Shown here: one piece after another, positions 30,801-43,530 of the stretch
Position numbering within the stretch: the first letter of the stretch is position 1
Layout: every line of letters begins with the position of its first letter
DNA from: Mesodorylaimus sp. YZB2_4
Taxonomy: Eukaryota; Nematoda; Enoplea; Dorylaimida; Dorylaimidae
DNA: 64,000 bases
NCBI GenBank assembly: GCA_030248295.1
Contig: JASANH010001365.1
Coordinates: forward strand, 26,743 to 90,742
Direction: 5' to 3'
Program-made: the position numbers and the translations under genes
Notes under the pieces: model-generated
Told to the model about the DNA's origin: nothing
The model's database searches: none
The model's input: the letters and a program-made list of their open reading frames with translations, nothing else

Positions 30801-33800
30801 CAAAATCATCGCCAATATTCCATAAAGGGATAAGAAATTTCACTTTTTGTATGAATAAAAAGGTAAGAATAACTACTGTACTTTGTGTGTCGATTTTTAT
30901 TTTCGCAATCTTTAAATTGTTGAATCTTCCTTTAACAAAAATAAGGGGGATCGATTTTAGTTGGGTCTGAGTCAAGAGCGCGCACGCAGTGTCTCGACTA
31001 TAAGGTCACCACCCTGAGGTAATCGCTGTCAGGAGCGCGCACGATCCTTCAGGAAAGAATTTTTCTCCTTTTTGCCATTGCGTAATTTTGCTGCGTATTT
31101 CTGGGTGATTTGGATCGATAGCAATCAATTTCCACAATCTGTTTGGAATTAATTCCGAAATGATGGGCCAAGGACAATTAATCATGCGGGAAACATCACT
31201 CAACAGTCAGCCGCAATTCAGTTTCAGAGATGCATATGACACTTCGTAATTTCTGGCATGCTATGCAGCAGGAACATAACCAGGTTCAGCAACGCATCAC
31301 GAGGCTGCATAAAAATTTGGAACACCCAAGAGCTCAGGATCTTCTGTTTGAGGGGCGTCATCTGCAAATCAAAGTTGAGAAGATTTATTTTGACAAACGG
31401 GACAAGCCTGTCGTACGACAGGCGCGTGTGAAGCAGACAGAAGCAGTTCACAATAAAAAAAATCGGCTGTAATATATGTACAGCATGTGGGCATGTGGCA
31501 AAGGCCAAGGTTAAGGGTTTTACACAGACTGTGCTGCATCGTTTGCAGAATCAAAATGATTCGTTTCTCAATTTCAGCAAAAAACTTTTTGGCGATGGGA
31601 AAAATCGATATTATCATGAGACTCGAACTTGAAGAGTTCGCAGAGTGGGCGATGTTATGGAGTCAATGGCCTGGACGCCATAGTTTTACGAGATGCAGGA
31701 AGCGCGATCACGCGTGGGTGGAGTCCGAGGAGGAGAGTGACATGTCGTGGGAAGACGTGGAAAGAGAGGAGGAAGACGAGGCGTGGATAAAGTTGGGCGA
31801 TGAGGAAGTCGAATGGATCATGTTGGAATAAGCTTAGACCACTATTTTTATGAGGGCTTCCAACGGAGGGTACTGTGGAAGGGAATCGAAGATCTGCAAT
31901 TAACGCGGGTTTCGTTAAGATTTTTGCATGCGGAAGGACAAATTTAAGATAAAATATTCCTAATTTTGTTGATAAAATTCAGCTTTAAAAACTGTGCTGG
32001 GGAGGTAGACTGAAGTGGTCGGCCATTTCTGAAGGGTGGGAAAAAAGGTCGGCATGTGATCATGGAGTCTACCGCGAGTTTTTGCGGTCCACTGTTCCTT
32101 CATATTGCTTCTCAGATTATTTCCGTATTATTTTTTGTTGCAACAAGATGAAGTATCTGGCAGTTCTGGCAGGGTTCGCATAAAAATTGCTTTTTTAGTG
32201 TTTTGAAACTTCCCAAAACCTGAGATTATCACTATATTCGTTATGTGTACGAAGCATAACGTGACTTATATGACTGCATTGTTACAACGTTTATAATCAT
32301 TTTTAAATCGTGTAATCGAACACTTGGGTTTTTAACTATCAGTAAAAGCACGTAAAGCTAGTGTTTTGGTTGTTTGAGGCACGATTTTTTTGAATTGCCG
32401 CCTTTATACGCGCCTGGCAGTCTTTTTATGATGGGTAGCGTGTAATGGGGTGGTGGCCAGCCCGTTATTACTCCACCTTGCTAGAAGGTCTGTTGAAGAC
32501 TTGCCAGGTGACAGTCACGCGTCCACTGACCTGAGCCTGCTAGTTTTTTAAAGTTTCTAATCAGTCTCTTGAACTCAGATACTTGCAAGGGAACATCGCC
32601 AACCGTTAAGTCGAACTTTGAGAAACCAAAAATTGCAATATGTTTCTGGCTGCAAAAGAAAGCTATGTGTAAAATATTAGAGGCGTCTGGCCAACGGGTC
32701 AGCAGTGGGCAGCGTCTAAAGTCTTGAATTTTTGTGTGTCAACGAAGCTTAGCGTTAAAAAAAACACGCAAAATTCTTTTCAAACTATATTTTTGGATTC
32801 GGAGTTCCGAGTTTAAGCTTCCGACACTCAAGTTTGGGGTTTTTTGCTGAGAACACCCAAAAAATCCAGCAAAATTTGATAATTTCATCGTACTTTTTGC
32901 GCTGACCAGAACTGACCTGTTGGCCAGACGCGCTTTAATATTTTGCGCAGAGCTTTATTTTGCAACCAGGAACATGTCACAATTTTTGGTTTTCCGAAAT
33001 TCGACTCAACGGTTGTCGATGTTCCCTTGTTAGCTGTGACTGCTCATTGTATGCGAAGTGCAAGCCAGCTAAATTTCTAGCAGTTGGCGGAGCTTCTTCC
33101 AGCTGTCTGCCGCGCTGCCGACCAATCAGAATTAGGGGGCGGGGCCTCACCTCTAAGCCAATAACATTATACTTGTTTGTCATGTGTCGAGACATCTACC
33201 AATTCATTATTGAGCTTTAGTGGAGTTCCAGTTCAGTCGAGCTGCGATGAACGGCTCTGGCTACGGCCCGTTGCTTTTGTCCGCGATTAAATGTTCTTGT
33301 GTTCTCGCTCGTGGAGGATGGCAGAAAAGGCTTTGAAGCGTTCAAAAGTTTTTGAGGCTCCGCGCATGATAAGGTTCGATCTTTCGACAAGTATTTGTTC
33401 AAATGGCGGGTTGCGGGTAAGATCCTCCAAGTTTTCGAATAAAAGTTATAGCTTCGACGAGGTCAGCCTATTTGTCAGTCTCCTGCGATTAGGCTCGGTT
33501 GTAAAAGGATTATCAAGATTTTTCAGGATTAACGCAATTTAGACGCGCCAGCTAATTTTTTTTAGCGTTCGGAAAAAAAGTTTTCACAGAAATATTCTCG
33601 GCGACGGTCAGTACCAAGTCAGCAATTTCTTTCATCACTTCGATTAGAGCGGTATAAAGGAATTACATATGCCTGTCGGAATTCCGAAACCATAAGAATT
33701 TTATCAGATTGCCTCGCCCTTGGTAAAATTTCAAGGAAGGAAAAGCAGGGTGTTTGTACTGTAATTTATACAATGTATCGTAGAGTTCAAAATGGCCTCG

Positions 33801-35580
33801 TGTACGGAGCCATACGGCTCAAGTATTGCCCTCGGCATTGGTATCTGTAAATGATTCTTTTCCGTCGAAGCGTGCTGTGCAAGACCAGGTACCAAATAAT
33901 CTGTGCTCAGAGACGCCGCTAACAACGAGGTATGCCTTAACCCTCGTACTCCCGTGGAGTATTATAATACCCCAAGATAACGATCAGTGATTTAATTAGA
34001 CTAATTAACACTAATTAATTAATTTATTGAGTGCAATCTGGGTGTAATACATCATAACTAACCTTCAAATGATTTCCAGTCCTCTTGATCACCAGATAAT
34101 CACTAATTATCATAGAATTCGATCGAACTTTGGTGATTGGCCCGGGGGGGGGGGGGGGCAGCGCGCAGAGTGGCCACGTTGGGTCATAGGCAAAAAAAAA
34201 GATCGATCGTGAAAAAACTAATTGTTGTAAATCGATGGATTACGCCACAATCGTGTCGAAATGTTAAAAATACGCAGAAATAAATAGGGAATAAAACCTT
34301 GTGGATCGAATTTCTTGTTAAAAATTTTTAGAAATTGATTTTTCCAGCCGAATGATTCACCTTGACATACTGTAGTGCGCCGCCGCGCACACTGGCGCAG
34401 GCTCGCGCTGTAAATGACGGTAAAAGGTAGCTCAGCATTAAAGCGTTAAAACAAAAAAGAACTTTGAAGAATGATTTTTGGATCGATTTTTATCGATTTT
34501 TTTGCGGGGATCACTTTTTTAATGGTAGTTAATGGGCAAATCCTGTTTGACGTAGTCGATTTATGGATGGTCATTTATGTATTAACTGCTTCCTTCGATC
34601 ACCGAAGTCCCGCCGTTCACTTAAGCAGCGCTGTGCGACCCCGCACCTGGTTTCGTTGCGATCGCAAACAGTCGCGGGTGGGGACAAAGCGACTGATGGG
34701 CTTTTCGCAATCGGCTTTCCCATATTTGCGAAGCCGACTGGTTTCCAGCTCCGCCAAGAAAACTGTGACACAGCTTTCCCCGCTACACCACCCAAGAGGC
34801 GCCTGTCTGAGCCTTGAACCTTAGCCTGCCTGCTACTGTATTTGTCAATCCAATGCGAGTGCGGGCGCACATAGGTGCCATTATAGTCACTGCGTTGTAG
34901 GCATCCTCTGCTGGCAGATTCAGGATGGTGGATGCGATATCAAAGGCTTTCATAAGTCTGCATGAACCCAAGTCTGATCTGATCCCACTATCTGCTGCCG
35001 CTTGTCGGGATTCTGGCTTGAAGCATGCCCGAGACCGACCAACTGCTAACAAATTTACCAAGCAAGTGGGAAAAGGTAAATTCTGCAGCGGAAATTGTCG
35101 AAATGTCGGCACGCAAGCAAACGATAGATTCCCATGGTCCATGAAAAATGAAAATAGTGAAAACCGCAAGAAACGACAGCTGGTCCTTGCTTCGCCATCA
35201 TACAATCCAAGATGAGCATCAACTTGCAGTACAAAAAATGTGCAAAAACATCATTTTCAAATGCAAAGAATCACAATACACACAGCACAGCAAAAAACAC
35301 TAAATGAAATTATTCACGTAGGAAAGGCCATTTGAAACACCATTTCATCAATATCAAAGCTTTTGATTCCTGATCGAAGGGCAGTGTTTGGGCGAAATAG
35401 GGCACGCGTCCGTCGTGCTGCTTGTCCACGTCAACGTCCATGTACGCGCACGCCCTGCATTCATACACCGGGTACATTAACAATATCAAAAAATGCATCA
35501 ACAAATCAAATCAACAAAATCAATCAACAAAGCCACAATCACAGTATTAAAACAATGCAAGCGCATACACAAGCCGTTCT
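27811..35580. other. long stretch without assignable genes
   Basis: No frame with a recognisable domain. A GTC/GCT/GCC triplet tract at 28081-28160 yields an Asp/Ser-rich minus frame (28212-28000), and open frames at 31230-31472 and 31487-31831 (the latter ending in an acidic tail, WEDVEREEEDEAWIKLGDEE) are protein-like but unknown. A guanine run lies at 34143-34158. Several TACTGTA heptamers occur (30166, 30607, 33757, 34368, 34838). Gene-free or containing genes too fragmented to call. Confidence 0.3.
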
Positions 35581-35589
35581 GTTTGGACT

Positions 35590-35880
35590 TTGGGTGCTAG
35601 GATCGCACTTCCGAGAGGCATATAAACGCTGCCAAAATCGCAAGCCATCCTGCGTGTTTCAGGGCTGTACTGAGCAGGTTGATGAATTCATGACATCAAC
35701 TGCGCACAACTCTGCAAGATGATGGAGCACAAGTGCGATCGATATCATCTGATGAACAAGACATTTATGATATGGTGGGCCAGTACCAGATATCATGCTT
35801 GGAGTTCAGAGCTCGTAGGACGTACATGAAGAAGTGGTGCGGTGATGCGACAGTTGCTGCATGGGAAATAGGTGGGGAGG
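35590..35880 (+). pseudogene. degraded copy of the Cys-rich protein family
   Basis: Scattered frames match the minus-strand protein at 35928-36500: YKRCQNRKPSCVFQGCTEQV, then KMMEHKCDRYHLMNK, then in another frame CLEFRARRTYMKKWCGDAT. They correspond in order to RCCPNHKPPCMFPDYTERV, KMEARECNRYHLINT and RLEIRARRAFSKKWFDGVT of the intact copy. Stops and frameshifts separate the blocks. The copy faces the intact gene tail to tail. Confidence 0.75.
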
Positions 35881-35927
35881 CAAGATCATAACCGCGAAAA
35901 TGGCTGCCCAACAGTAGGGGTCTCGGG

Positions 35928-36500
35928 TTACACGTACCCGATGATAGTTTTTTTAGATTCACACATGTCTGCCGGAATCTGGAACTGGCATATGCAACCA
36001 TTGTCGCAGTTACTGCTAAAGCTCTCCAAACCTCTCTCCCATCGACCGTGAGGTCCATCTGTCACACCGTCAAACCACTTCTTAGAGAACGCCCTTCGAG
36101 CTCGGATCTCCAAGCGTGCAAGCAGAAACGGGGGCAAGTAATCATACGTTTTCGTGTTTATCAGATGATAGCGATTGCACTCGCGCGCCTCCATTTTAGA
36201 GTGTTTTTCGCAGTAGACGTCCAAGTCTTCTGCAACCCGCTCAGTATAGTCCGGAAACATGCAAGGCGGCTTGTGATTGGGGCAGCATCTAAAGTCCTTC
36301 CCAAGGGTGCGCGCCTTGCAGCCAGTCTCCAAGCAGGGCGGCTTGTATTCGCGCCGCTGCCGCACCCGCCATCCATAACAAAATGGATTTTCGCTGAAAC
36401 ACATTTCAACGTCATCTCCGAATTCGGACCAATCATGATCCGAGTGAAAACCTAAAACAGAGAGACATTCTTCGACGGAAATCTTATTTTGTCTTGACAT
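35928..36500 (-). CDS. Cys/His-rich protein, unrecognised family, copy A
   Basis: A 190-residue frame from ATG 36500. Conserved features shared with copy B (44797-45372): DWSEFGxDV, YKPPCLExGCKxRT, CCxxHKPP, ERVAExLxxYCxxH, RYHL, LLARLExRARRAxxKKW, GVTD, and CDxGCICQF. The spacing of Cys and His (CLETGC, CC..H, YC..H, CDNGCIC) suggests zinc binding. There is no signal peptide or membrane segment. The C-terminal 10 residues differ from copy B, at the point where the facing degraded copy begins. No domain is recognised. Conservation of the protein over two loci in spite of DNA divergence suggests a real gene, perhaps of a mobile element. Confidence 0.65.
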   Translation of the reverse strand: MSRQNKISVEECLSVLGFHSDHDWSEFGDDVEMCFSENPFCYGWRVRQRREYKPPCLETGCKARTLGKDFRCCPNHKPPCMFPDYTERVAEDLDVYCEKHSKMEARECNRYHLINTKTYDYLPPFLLARLEIRARRAFSKKWFDGVTDGPHGRWERGLESFSSNCDNGCICQFQIPADMCESKKTIIGYV

Positions 36501-36559
36501 ACAGTGAATAAACTTGAAAATTATGCTCCAGTATCTTCAGTCATAAGCTAGGTGGTATG

Positions 36560-37930
36560 GTGGGTGCTAAGGTCCGACAATCAGTTCACCTTTTCGACCC
36601 CTGGAAAAATGATCTTAGCATGCGAAGTGGCTTTACTCGAAACTCTCCTCCCAGTGAGAGATAAGTGGAGATTAAAGGACAAATCTTCCCTGGCCTCCTG
36701 ATGGCTCCGCGCACCACATTTTGAAGTGCACATAAGCCTAAAACTTGACCTTACGATAAGTACATTTTTTAGAAGTTGCGTGAGTCGTGCCCACTCGTAT
36801 CTTTTATCTGCTGTACCTTCAGAAAGATCTTCGGAGATACCAGAAGCAACTTATCTAGCACGGGATTGAAACTGGATGATCTACTTTTATCTGTCCCCTT
36901 TTTTGAAATTCGCTTTTCAGACTCTTTCAAAAAGAGATGGTCGAACTGGGGTCCCACGGTTTTTGAACCTAAGGTTAAAAAACAGATGGTCCTGCACATA
37001 TCTCGAGGGCGATTCTCTTTTCGAGCTGCAAGTTTCAAATTACATGACCTCAGCTTAGGATCCATTTTCACCATGGCACTCGCCATGGTGAAAATCTTAA
37101 TAGCCTCGTTCCTCGAACAAAGAAATTCTAGTCTCACGCCATAATGCTGTATGGTCCACCAAAGGACGAAAAGACAGAAGTTTCATCAAAGACTAGCTAA
37201 GCTAATGAAGAAGGCCCCGCAGAGCCTACGAACCTCCTGCTGACTCGTAGAAAATCGCTTAAAATCGGATACGAACAATGGTGCTACGCCATACAAAACA
37301 AAAACGACGACTTCGCGTTTGTTTCGAGAGGCAGTATTACTTATCGCCTTGAAAAAAGACGTCGAGAAATAAAGTGTAAAGAGACCAACCTTGGTTCACA
37401 AAAGACAGTCACTATTTCGAGGCAAAAAATTCCTGGTTAGGGCGAGTCGTGTACATAGTTGGGGCCCCTGGGCTGGCGAGCAGAGTGTTGGAAAGAGCCT
37501 CGCCGAACAAGCCTCGCAGCGGCTGTGCTGCATAGAACCAATAAGAGCCCTGCCAGAGGCATAAAAATGATATTTTCCCGCAAAGAAATACTGTACTCAC
37601 GCTTCCTTTAGTTGGAATTCCCTGGGGATTTTCCATTACGTCATCAGGCACATCTCGCAGTTTTGGTTGTTCAAAATCTTGACGCGTCTGATAGGTCGCT
37701 TTGTGCTTCTTCGTTTGACGACTGTCATGTTCGTCTTCTCTAGAATCGATCATTTCGTCCCCACCCTCGTGGCCATGCACTAGACGAGAAGAGTTTTGTC
37801 AGGCGCATAATCGAGCCATGCATAAATCGCAAGTCTTGCCCAGCAGTAGACTAAAGCTTTAAGGTAATCCATAAAGCATGTCCAACAAAAACTCCGTTTT
37901 ACTTCTCTACTTCTCCATTTTTCATCAGTT
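36560..37930. other. unassigned stretch
   Basis: Overlapping frames of about 120 codons on both strands at 36769-37144 are mutually exclusive and show no motif. A short inverted repeat, CACCATGGCACTCGCCATGGTG, surrounds 37069-37090. A minus frame at 37780-37412 starts with a His/Asp/Glu/Lys-rich segment but matches nothing known. Confidence 0.3.
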
Positions 37931-37939
37931 TTACCTTGA

Positions 37940-38294
37940 CCCACCCCCGCCGCCAAAAATGGACGTCTACATTAGCGGACCGCCAAGCAAATATTCATTC
38001 TGTAAAAGCATTGCTCCCAGACCGATCTGCTGAAACGATGGATCCGATCCGACTGCTGCATACGCCAAATTAGCGGCTAAAATTTTTCGCACTGTTTCTC
38101 CTTGAAAATAGTGAAGTCCCCACCACATGTAATAAAAAACTTCCAGGTTTCGTCCCTCTCTGGCTCCCAATGAAGGAACAAAAATAAATTTAGGAAAAGT
38201 GGACGTCCACCTGGCGGCAGCCCCACCCTCACCCCATTAACTTTCCACTCACCCCACCTGGCCGGTGTGGTGGCCGTCATTAGCGGATGGCCCC
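37940..38294 (-). mobile_element. relic related to the hAT-like element at 26188
   Basis: Read on minus from 38294 it begins GGGGCCATCCGCTAATGACG, then a guanine-rich stretch, then GGTGGACGTCCACTTTTCC, the same order as the left end of the 26188 element. At 37960-37985 a second piece (on minus, GTCCGCTAATGTAGACGTCC) repeats the tip in the same orientation, so the copy is rearranged or nested. Confidence 0.6.
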
Positions 38295-38559
38295 TTTCAG
38301 CACATATGGAAAACAGATGCCCGCAATGAAAAGATCGCATAAGCACCTATATGACCCAGGACTCAGTGTTGGAAATACACGCCTACTTACACAAGCTGTC
38401 TTGGATTCCCCAACAAGGAGTACCTCCAGGAATAGCTCCTTGCCTAAGACTAAGCGATCACGAATCGATTCCAAAATGTGACCAGCAACGTTTTCTCCTT
38501 TTCCGTTAGGCCCTGCGAGCGGTGATTTTAGAATTATCCAGAGAATATGTTATTTAGTG

Positions 38560-38770
38560 CTTCGTTCATGATCAGACTGATCACCGATCATTAAATCGGC
38601 CCGCTGCCACCCGCAGCCTCGCCTTCAACACGTTGGTATATCTACCCGCGTGTATTAGCCCAACTTTGCACCCAACCCGGTACATCGACGCCGCACTATG
38701 TTTCCCACAGGGCTCACACGCAAAGCATACGGACCCCTCTCTCGCCTATACTTTTTACCAAACCCCGAAA
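38560..38770 (+). repeat. dispersed repeat family R, partial copy
   Basis: Matches 39545-39725 in the same orientation with moderate divergence: GCTGCCACCCGCAGCCTCGC, TATATCTACCCGCGTGTATT, TCACACGCAAAGCATACGG. It represents only one end of the family. Confidence 0.6.
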
Positions 38771-39194
38771 ATCTCGTCATATTGCCCGATAACACAACAC
38801 TGCATTACCCAACCTATTCCTACATTTCACACCCATCGACAATCCCAAATACTTTCCTTTACCTTGATAATTTGTTCCACAACCAACTTCTTGCCTACCT
38901 ATGCCCGCGAACACGACTATTGCCCCCTATCACGCAGTACACATCACTCATACTTCCACTAAAACTCGTCCTAAATGCTATGCCTAAAAAACCCTAGCCA
39001 GCAACACCGCCATTTTCTTTTCCCCTTGAAAATAGTCACACAGCCACTACGCTTTCCACAACAAAACTCAAAAGTTTCGGCACATCCTGACCCATACTAA
39101 AAGTGAAATCTCTAATACAACATTTCCTGCATTCCGAAAAATTGCCCCAACCATCACACACACACATTTCTCCAAACATTTTCAAAAACTTACC

Positions 39195-39725
39195 CCTTTT
39201 AATGCGAAAATTGTGAAATAACTAACCAACCAAACGTTAAAGCTTAGTGAACAGATCTTTCCACAAACAGTCACGACAACATCAAAGAGCGAGCATCCCT
39301 CTAAACGTTCACCCGACGTAAAATGAATTGCACAACGCACCGCAACGTGGCCGCCTATAACAAACACGCACGGCTACGTACACTGCGTCTCGTCACGATT
39401 CTCCTTCCTCTAACTTTTTTACCTTCAACCATGGAGAGAAAACACGAAATTACTTTTATCTTTTCCAGCGCGAAATTCTCCACACACTACATCCATAAAA
39501 TACCTATGTCGTCACTAAAAATTTCGAGAAATCACTGATCATAACATTACCTCACTGCCACCCGTCGCCATTCCCGCAACACGAACGTATATACCCCCAC
39601 GTGCTATACTGCCGCCATTGCACCGACTTGCACCGGACCCCTCACTATATTTTTCAAAGGCGTCACACGCAAAACATACCGCCCCCCCCGCACGCCTGTA
39701 CCTTTTCCTCTCCATTCGTAAGGTA
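39195..39725 (+). repeat. dispersed repeat family R, uninterrupted copy
   Basis: The reverse complement of this copy is found in two pieces, 47943-48160 and 46265-46549, separated by the inverted-repeat element 46550-47942. It therefore serves as the empty-site reference. It has no coding capacity; the strand is C- and A-rich. Confidence 0.75.
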
Positions 39726-41590
39726 AGCGCTTACGATACCATGCGAACTGTTAGGATTGACAGCTCTGTTCGTAAACACAATCGATACGATGATGCAGAA
39801 GACAATTTTTTAAGCGAACACTTGACAGCGACAATTTTCATAGGTTAAGTACTCACGAATCTTTTCCGCATCTTCTCTATCTTAGGAGTGCTCTCATTGG
39901 GATGTGAATATAATTTTTTTTCTGTCGTGATATATAACATAAACCGAGTTCGTGTCCTTTTATCACAGTCGTCTGGTTGCTAACTCCTTGTCGTGTAGGG
40001 TTCAGTTTTGCCGCGTAATATACATTTACTATGTTAAGATGAAACATAAAACAATAAAACTATTCACAGACCGCATATTTTCAAATATGCGCGTGTTTAT
40101 CGCATGTACTGGATTAGTTGGCTCTGCGGCGATTTGTTTTTGTGCAGCAAGTGCATCTATGGCTGCCGAAAATATACGGCGATTGACAGCAGCCACATTG
40201 GTTAATAGACGCGCGGCACCCAACGACCATTTCGATCATTCTCCCCGCCCGCATTCGCACCGTTTCGCGGTATTGCGGGCGGGGTGATGACGCCAATGTT
40301 ACTGATCTCGAAAAATATGTAGAACATACTCTGGAAATCTCCAGAACATTAAGAATTTTCTCTAGAGAATCATGGGGGAGGCCTAGGACCCCTAGAGTCT
40401 ATCGATATGACTTCTAGCGCCTAAAGATTTTTCAGAAATCTGTATCCCCATAGTCCAATGATTCCCAGCTTTTTCTACAGCATGGGATGTACAGTATAAG
40501 GCCGCTGGCTACTGGGGCATTTAAGCAAAGCCAAATTACTTTTCAGAAACTAGGGAAAATGGTAGTAAATTTAAGAAAAAAGATGCAGCCCAATATACAC
40601 TACGTTCCAGAAGTCTTAAAAATCAAGTTTCTTCTCAGCTCCCATCAATCTAAAACGTTTTATTTCAGTCATGTTCGTGAGGAGAAAGATCAGTTGCATA
40701 CAGAGCATTGCCTAACGGAATCAAAATAAATTTTTGAACAACATCTTCGATATTACACTAGCAAATCGTGTCAGTTCGATCGAGACGCTTGAAAAAACTT
40801 TCATAAGAATAAGCATCATAGAGGGCTCGAGAAGAGAAGAGCTGACCTTGACCGAGCCTTCGATAACCTTTCTGACCTGACTCTAACCCAGACCGACCCT
40901 TCAAAAAATTTTCTGACCTTGACCCTGACTGTGACCATAGGTCGGTAAATCAGAATTTAGACAGAATCCTGACCTTGACCCTGAGGTTATTTCTAACACA
41001 AGTATGGGCTTATTAATAAAATAGGTCAGTCTTGTTTTAGGGCCTTTGTTTAACAGAAGGTTATTAGCTGATTCGGCCTTTCGTTCATCATTTTTATTTT
41101 GGTAAGTCTTTCTGGGCAGGATGGTTGTGTTTCATGGAGGAGGCAAAAATGAACCTGTTAAATCCTATGATAGTCTGCGGAAATTCACTGAACGCAAAAT
41201 TTTCTAGTTTGATCAAGCAGGTAATTTTTTATGGCTTCTATTTTGTCATAGGCATCAGCGTAAGAAACTTATTTAATGTTCGCGGTTTCTGCTAGTTCTG
41301 TGCCTCGCACGCAAGGAGACCAGCTCAAACAGTACCGTCTCACTAAGGCACTTGACGTCTCACGCAAATAAGCAATTTTCGGCATCCTTCTCTATCGTAT
41401 TTTGCCGTTTTCTTCTTTTCACTACATACAGTACTATGTTTTGTTATTTCTCGACCTGGGCAGTTAGGATAAAACGGGTCAGGCGCGCCGAATAGCTGGC
41501 CAAACAAGTTTTTCATGCTTTTTTGTTTGCTGCTGTGCGAGTAAAGGCTAAACTTTCTATGCTACCAGTCATGTTCATTTACATGTTTTG
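39726..41590. other. unassigned stretch with TGACC-rich segment
   Basis: No recognisable gene. A frame at 39952-40287 contains a hydrophobic stretch (FIACTGLVGSAAICFCAASA) but overlaps a minus frame of equal length and is not convincing. The TGACC-rich segment is listed separately. Confidence 0.3.
40838..40987. repeat. clustered TGACCTTGACC motifs
   Basis: Seven or more near-copies of TGACCTTGACC or TGACCTGACTC occur within 150 bases. The motif is close to that in the arms at 9538 and 10121 (CTGACCCTGACCTTGA). It is probably a subterminal array of a non-autonomous element; no partner end was identified. Confidence 0.55.
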
Positions 41591-41740
41591 CCACATCACC
41601 AAACGCTTATGCGCACTCGAGGGTGAAGGGACACATTTTACACGAAATGATTTACCGGCCCGCGAGTCGAACACTCACCCGTAAGTGCGCGCCTGGCGTG
41701 AAAGGCGGAGGCCTAACCCACCAGGCCATGAGGCCGGTAA
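41560..41740 (-). mobile_element. tRNA-derived SINE, family B, inverted copy
   Basis: On the minus strand, A box TGGCCTGGTGG (41728-41718) and B box GTGTTCGACTC (41674-41664) are followed by AAATCATTTCGTGTAAAATG, TGTGTCCCTTCACCCTCGAG and TGCGCATAAGCGTTTGG, which line up with the body of the copies at 27086 and 51347. More diverged than those copies. Confidence 0.72.
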
Positions 41741-42510
41741 ACTGCCCTCCCCGCAGTGTTCTTAAAGGGTTGGCGAACAACTAATTGGCGCGCAGCAAAC
41801 AGGGATCCCCTGTCTGCTGCACGAGGGAAAACGCGCGCTGCTTTCAGCAGACTAGAGGATCCCCAGCCTGCTGCGCGAGAGAAAATGTCTAAAGATCTAA
41901 GATCATGGCTGGCCCAAATGAAAAGCGGAATTCGAACCATCAAAAACTTCTCATCGAACTTGCCTCAGAAGCAGCGGCTCCAAGGTGGGACATACCTCAA
42001 CAGTATGGTGTTTAAGAATTTTCTTTTCGTGCTGTGCTCTTCCTACTCCCGTTCATTGAACTAAAAATCTCCTGTCATGCGGATAGCGGAGCGAAGCTGC
42101 AATTTTTGTGCGAGTTTCCAGCACCTGCTGAAAATAGCTAGCTGGATGAACTAATTGCTGTCGTGTCAAAGAAAATTTTAGCATGTGGATCGTGTCACAC
42201 CCTCCGAATTCAAAGCCATATGTACTTGGGCTTCAGCACTTGTTTCGATAATCTACTTTATTACTTCTGCAACTACGGGGCGAGGACATTTTAAGATAGT
42301 GATGGCTTTACTTGGTCAGAGATGAACCGAAATCTTACAGCAGATTCCACGCATTGGTCTGAGATTACTGGCTGTTCAAATTGAATAGAGCGTGACCAAA
42401 AAATAATTTGTGGTACACTTCCATGACATGCGAGTGACTGTGACAGCGAGCTAGCGAACCAGTATTGAACTGTATTACGTCACAAAATTTTTTTAATCTG
42501 GTGGTTTTAG
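41741..42510. other. unassigned stretch upstream of the receptor exon
   Basis: One basic frame (41756-42064) is open but has no motif; it contains two near-repeats, GGGATCCCCTGTCTGCTGCA and GAGGATCCCCAGCCTGCTGC (41809 and 41856). The stretch ends in a possible splice acceptor, GTGGTTTTAG, at 42501-42510. Confidence 0.3.
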
Positions 42511-42517
42511 GTCCTGT

Positions 42518-43039
42518 ATGATCAATTCAACAGCTCGTTCGATCTCACGCCACGTGGACGTAATAGTGGCGATTGCCCAATATCTGTTCTGCAGCGCTGG
42601 TGTCATAGCTGATTCTGCTGTCTGTTTAACAATTATACGTTATCGTAAAACAATTTTTTCCAACACTTTCTATACCTCGGCTGTAGCACTGGCAGTTCCT
42701 GATTCCACTCCTTTATTTTTAGAACTGGTGTGCGCATTGCCCGCCGTGTTCTATGGTCTCAAAGACACCCCAAAATGGTTCCTCAATTCGTGCGGTTACT
42801 TTGCAAATGTCTCATTTTGGGCCATCGCCCCTTTAATGTTGGCCATAGCAGTCAATCGTTACGTGGCCGTGTGTCACTTTGAGACTTACAAACGTGTTTT
42901 TAGTCAAAAACGGATTTATATTCTGGTTGGATTCTGTTACATGTTTTGCTTTTTTATGCCCTCAACTATGTACGGGTCCAAATGTTATTATGATGCATGT
43001 GGAGAAAGTTGTTTCGTACGAATGCTTTTCATCACTTAG
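42518..43039 (+). CDS. seven-helix receptor exon (helices 1-4), nematode chemoreceptor-like
   Basis: A 173-residue frame from ATG 42518, seven bases after an acceptor-like GGTTTTAG. Hydrophobic helices lie at about residues 14-39, 52-75, 95-118 and 132-150. The third ends in NRYVAVCH (residues 113-120), which stands where rhodopsin-like receptors have DRY; an N at this position and the following YKRVFS are usual in nematode Srx/Srsx-type chemoreceptors. Cysteines at 92 and 156 could form the loop disulphide. The frame stops inside the second extracellular loop, so later helices must lie on further exons, none of which I could identify before 44.5 kb; it may be a pseudogene. Confidence 0.6.
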   Translation: MINSTARSISRHVDVIVAIAQYLFCSAGVIADSAVCLTIIRYRKTIFSNTFYTSAVALAVPDSTPLFLELVCALPAVFYGLKDTPKWFLNSCGYFANVSFWAIAPLMLAIAVNRYVAVCHFETYKRVFSQKRIYILVGFCYMFCFFMPSTMYGSKCYYDACGESCFVRMLFIT

Positions 43040-43530
43040 TGTCTCAGATTAGGGAGCTGTACCCAGTTTGGTAGACATTAGTGAGAACGACTATAAGGCT
43101 TAATGAGATGATAATGAGGTGAGATAAGGTTGTTTAGGTTTGGTCGGATATGAAATAAGTTGACAGGATTGGAGGAAGTTGAAAACTACTTTGAAGTCAG
43201 AGGGCGCAGCTGAGTAAACGCATCATCTCAGCAAATTTTGCTGACGTGAGGTGGGCCGCCACCATTGGCGATGATGAAATTCATGTAGGCGAGTATATAG
43301 CACGCGTTATAGTCTACCGCGCAACGCCACCCAACCGATAGCAGTAGAACCACTCTCTTTTTAAATCCTTCAAGGCGAAGTTTCGAGCCTATAGGACGGA
43401 GTTTCGCCTAGGCGACAAAGACAATGAAGGAAGAAGTGATGAACATTTTCCACCAGCAGCACAGACCAAGAATTCAAAACAAAATGAAGCCACTGCAATG
43501 GCTGCCTGTTAGGGCAATGAGTACGAATGA

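Noticed and set aside
34471-34870. Three overlapping frames of 84-117 codons on both strands
   Set aside because: All are mutually exclusive, none has a motif, and no splice or repeat evidence favours one.
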